Below, piece after piece: positions 4,879 through 6,883 of a stretch of DNA of 6,883 nucleotides. Position 1 is the stretch's first letter, and every line of letters begins with the position of its first letter. Origin of the DNA: Armatimonadota bacterium. GTDB lineage: Bacteria > Armatimonadota > Zipacnadia > Zipacnadales > JABUFB01. A program made the position numbers and the translations under genes. Under the pieces are notes generated by a model, which was not told where the DNA came from, searched no databases, and was given only the letters and a program-made list of their open reading frames with translations. Location: positions 1-6,883 of the forward strand of contig JAGPGE010000323.1 of the NCBI GenBank assembly GCA_018056145.1, written 5' to 3'.

Positions 4879-6883
4879 TCAGAACCCCGGAAGACCAGCG
4901 ACGATCCGCGGGATGTCCGCCAGTTCCGGCTTCGCGAACGCGTGGCGGTTCCAGGACACCAGCCGGTCGGCGCTCTCAAGCTGCACGGTAAGCGCTGCGC
5001 CGTCCGATGCGCGCTGGCTTGCGAGGTCGCTCAGATCGCAGATGACTTGCGCGGAGTTCGCAGGCGCGGAACAGCGGCCCTCAATCGACCGCGCAACGAT
5101 GCCCGGCGTCTCCTCCAGGGACACTGAGTACGTCAACTCCAGGTCCTCCGCGGTGTCATTCGCCACATGCAGCAGCAGTTCGCCGTTGTCGCCGTGCATG
5201 AAGGAGGCGTGGACCGGCTCGCAGGCCCAGCGCACATAGTTGCAGGCCAGCTTCGGCCGCAGGTAGTAGTCGATAACCGCGTCGGATATCTGCGGCCAAC
5301 AATCCGCGACGTTCCACAGCAGGATGCCGCCGCAGTCCCAGTTCGCCTTGCGCTGGCGACAGTGCTCGGTCCAGAGCTTGTACGCTTCGCCCTGACAGAT
5401 CTGCGAGGCAAGGATGTAAGTCTCCAGGTCCGAAGGCATCTTCCCGAAATACGCGACCACCGAGTCATCCAGCGCCTTGCGCCGGGGCGGCCGGAAGTCG
5501 AGGTCCTCGTGAACGCCGATGTGATGGTCCCACACCGCGTTGTCATTGGGCCACAGATTCGTAGGGCTGGCGAACACCATCATCGTCTCCAGCGCCGGGC
5601 AGGACAGGTGCCCGATCTCGCTGATGAACCTAGACTTGTCCTGCGTGTAGACCGGGTCATCAAAGGGCGTGCCGTGGTGCCAGCAGTGGGTGTCGCCCTG
5701 GTTCTGGTCCTGCGGGTTCACGGTCGGGTCCGGGCTGTACGGGCTGGAGGGCACATAGTCCCGGGTGCCGTCGAACCGCTCGATCGCGTCAGGCAGGACC
5801 TGCCGGACGATGGTGTTCTTGCGCACATCGATGTTCTCGCCAAACCAGCCCCAGTAGGCGCAGTCGTTCTCATTGTCTCCCGACCAAAGCGCCAGGCAGG
5901 CATAGTTGCGCAGGGCGCGGATGACCGACTCGGCCTCTTCGGCCATGATTGCTAGGAAGTCCGGGTGGGTCGGGTAGATCGCACACGACATCATGAAGTC
6001 CTGGTACACCATAATGCCCAACTCGTCCAGTTGCTGGAACCACGCGTGGGGCTCATAGACTCCGCCGCCCCAGACTCGCAGCATGTTGAGGTTCATGCGT
6101 CGCACCATGTCCAGCAGGTCCCGGTGCTTCGCGCCCTCGCCGCGAGCGTGGTAGCAGTCCGCAGGTGTCCAGTTCATGCCTCGTGCGAAGACCTTCACCC
6201 CGTTGAGTTCGAACACGTACGACACCCGGCCCGGCCCCTCTTCATCCTCCACCAGGCGCACTGTGCGCAGCCCCTGCTTGCGGTGACGACGGTCGAGCAG
6301 CGCGTCTCCGTCGAACAGGCTGACGGTCAGGTCGTACAAGTCGGGACTGCCCATGTCCCAGGTCCACCACAGCCGGGCGTTCTCCACCTCGAAGCTTGCC
6401 GCGCAGCCGCTACCCTCCACCGGCGCATCCCAGCGGAACTCGCTGTCTCCGCAGGCGCCACTCACCTCGACGCGCAGGCCCCGCGCGCTCCCCGAGATTA
6501 TCTCCACCGGCACGTCATGCCGCACCGACGCGCGGATCCCGTCCTCGGCAAGTGGGTTGGCAGGGCTGGGGGCGATGGCGATCACCCGCAGGAAGTCGTC
6601 GCCGATCCGAGCGCGCCCGTAGGCTTCCAGCCGCAGGGAGCGCCAGATGCCCGCCGTCACGATGCGCGGCGCGATGTCCCATCCGTAGCACTGGTCGAGC
6701 TTCCTGGCCCAAAGGCGCTCGGGGGTGTTCATCGTCGCGTGCGCACCTTCCAGCGGAAGGCCCTTCACGGACTCGATCGGCGAGGCCAGCCGCACCACCA
6801 GTTCATTGCGCTTCCCAGGCCGCAACGCGCTGGTCACATCGAACCGGCACGGGATGAACATGTTCGAATGCCGGCCGACCTCT
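4879..6883 (-). CDS. Glycoside hydrolase family 2, beta-mannosidase-like (5' end outside the window)
   Basis: A retaining exo-glycosidase of GH2, most like beta-mannosidases that release terminal beta-linked mannose. About 667 residues are visible; the frame continues past the right edge (EVGRHSN before the first ATG at 6861), so roughly the first 100-200 residues are missing. Numbering from that ATG, the rest of the sugar-binding domain covers about 1-85, the immunoglobulin-like domain 90-200 and the catalytic barrel from about 205. GMNWTPADCYHAR (228-240), MLRVWGGGVYEP (260-271) and LGIMVYQDFM (281-290) are beta-mannosidase signatures. Glu331 in LWSGDNEND is the acid/base and Glu415 in FISEIG the nucleophile, so the enzyme should be active. 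A C-terminal beta domain follows from about 550 to the end. The acid/base motif SGDNE differs from the usual GGNNE, so substrate specificity is uncertain. No secretion signal can be judged because the start is missing. Confidence 0.9.
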   Translation of the reverse strand, partial: EVGRHSNMFIPCRFDVTSALRPGKRNELVVRLASPIESVKGLPLEGAHATMNTPERLWARKLDQCYGWDIAPRIVTAGIWRSLRLEAYGRARIGDDFLRVIAIAPSPANPLAEDGIRASVRHDVPVEIISGSARGLRVEVSGACGDSEFRWDAPVEGSGCAASFEVENARLWWTWDMGSPDLYDLTVSLFDGDALLDRRHRKQGLRTVRLVEDEEGPGRVSYVFELNGVKVFARGMNWTPADCYHARGEGAKHRDLLDMVRRMNLNMLRVWGGGVYEPHAWFQQLDELGIMVYQDFMMSCAIYPTHPDFLAIMAEEAESVIRALRNYACLALWSGDNENDCAYWGWFGENIDVRKNTIVRQVLPDAIERFDGTRDYVPSSPYSPDPTVNPQDQNQGDTHCWHHGTPFDDPVYTQDKSRFISEIGHLSCPALETMMVFASPTNLWPNDNAVWDHHIGVHEDLDFRPPRRKALDDSVVAYFGKMPSDLETYILASQICQGEAYKLWTEHCRQRKANWDCGGILLWNVADCWPQISDAVIDYYLRPKLACNYVRWACEPVHASFMHGDNGELLLHVANDTAEDLELTYSVSLEETPGIVARSIEGRCSAPANSAQVICDLSDLASQRASDGAALTVQLESADRLVSWNRHAFAKPELADIPRIVAGLPGF

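Noticed and set aside
5167..5955. Plus-strand open frame (262 codons) opposite the GH2 gene
   Set aside because: It is antisense to a conserved catalytic domain and has no motifs of its own.
1..6883. tRNA, rRNA, CRISPR array, insertion sequence, attachment site or phage gene
   Set aside because: I looked on both strands and found no repeat array, terminal inverted repeats, transposase or integrase motif, or tRNA-like fold.

Overview
The window is a high-GC bacterial fragment in which every gene I can support lies on the minus strand, so transcription runs from right to left. Nothing in it looks mobile: there are no transposases, integrases, tRNAs, rRNAs or CRISPR repeats. The gene content is housekeeping plus regulation: pyruvate phosphate dikinase, an RqcP/Hsp15-type S4 protein, MazG, a SurA/PrsA-like lipoprotein, a FliA/WhiG-type sigma factor, a histidine-kinase-like protein and a glycoside hydrolase family 2 enzyme. 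I cannot name the organism. The order peptidyl-prolyl-isomerase-like gene, mazG, S4 gene resembles the mfd-prsA-spoVT-mazG-yabO neighbourhood of Firmicutes. High GC, a lipoprotein and a GH2 beta-mannosidase-like enzyme would also fit an uncultured lineage such as Armatimonadota. That placement is a guess.

Reading in the direction of transcription, the right third (6883 to 4879) is a GH2 beta-mannosidase-like gene whose 5' end lies outside the window. A 202-base gap follows, holding a GC-rich hairpin and a candidate sigma-28-type promoter. Next is a 237-residue soluble protein (4676 to 3963) with an intact histidine-kinase phosphoacceptor helix but an eroded ATP-binding domain. After an AT-rich patch carrying a good sigma-70-type promoter (3840-3868) comes a leader of about 170 bases and then the FliA/WhiG-type sigma gene (3665 to 2805). 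That gene ends at a clear intrinsic terminator (2742-2778).

A second strong promoter (2718-2746), with a perfect TATAAT and a -35 box inside the terminator's T-run, starts the last unit. This unit holds the SurA/PrsA-like lipoprotein (2667 to 1627), a 128-base spacer folded into strong hairpins, mazG (1498 to 728), the S4 gene (723 to 454, four bases after mazG and probably translationally coupled) and, after 64 bases, the start of ppdK (389 to beyond base 1). No terminator is visible within this group, so it may be one operon.

The most interesting points are these. (1) The kinase-like protein looks like a Spo0B/ChpT-style phosphotransferase and sits beside an alternative sigma factor, with a possible sigma-28-type promoter of its own. 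(2) The parvulin domain has lost all three active-site residues I can align. (3) The lipoprotein-mazG spacer folds into hairpins whose G-U pairs form only in the minus-strand RNA. (4) Two genes carry small hairpins with the same loop and different stems just ahead of their ribosome binding sites.
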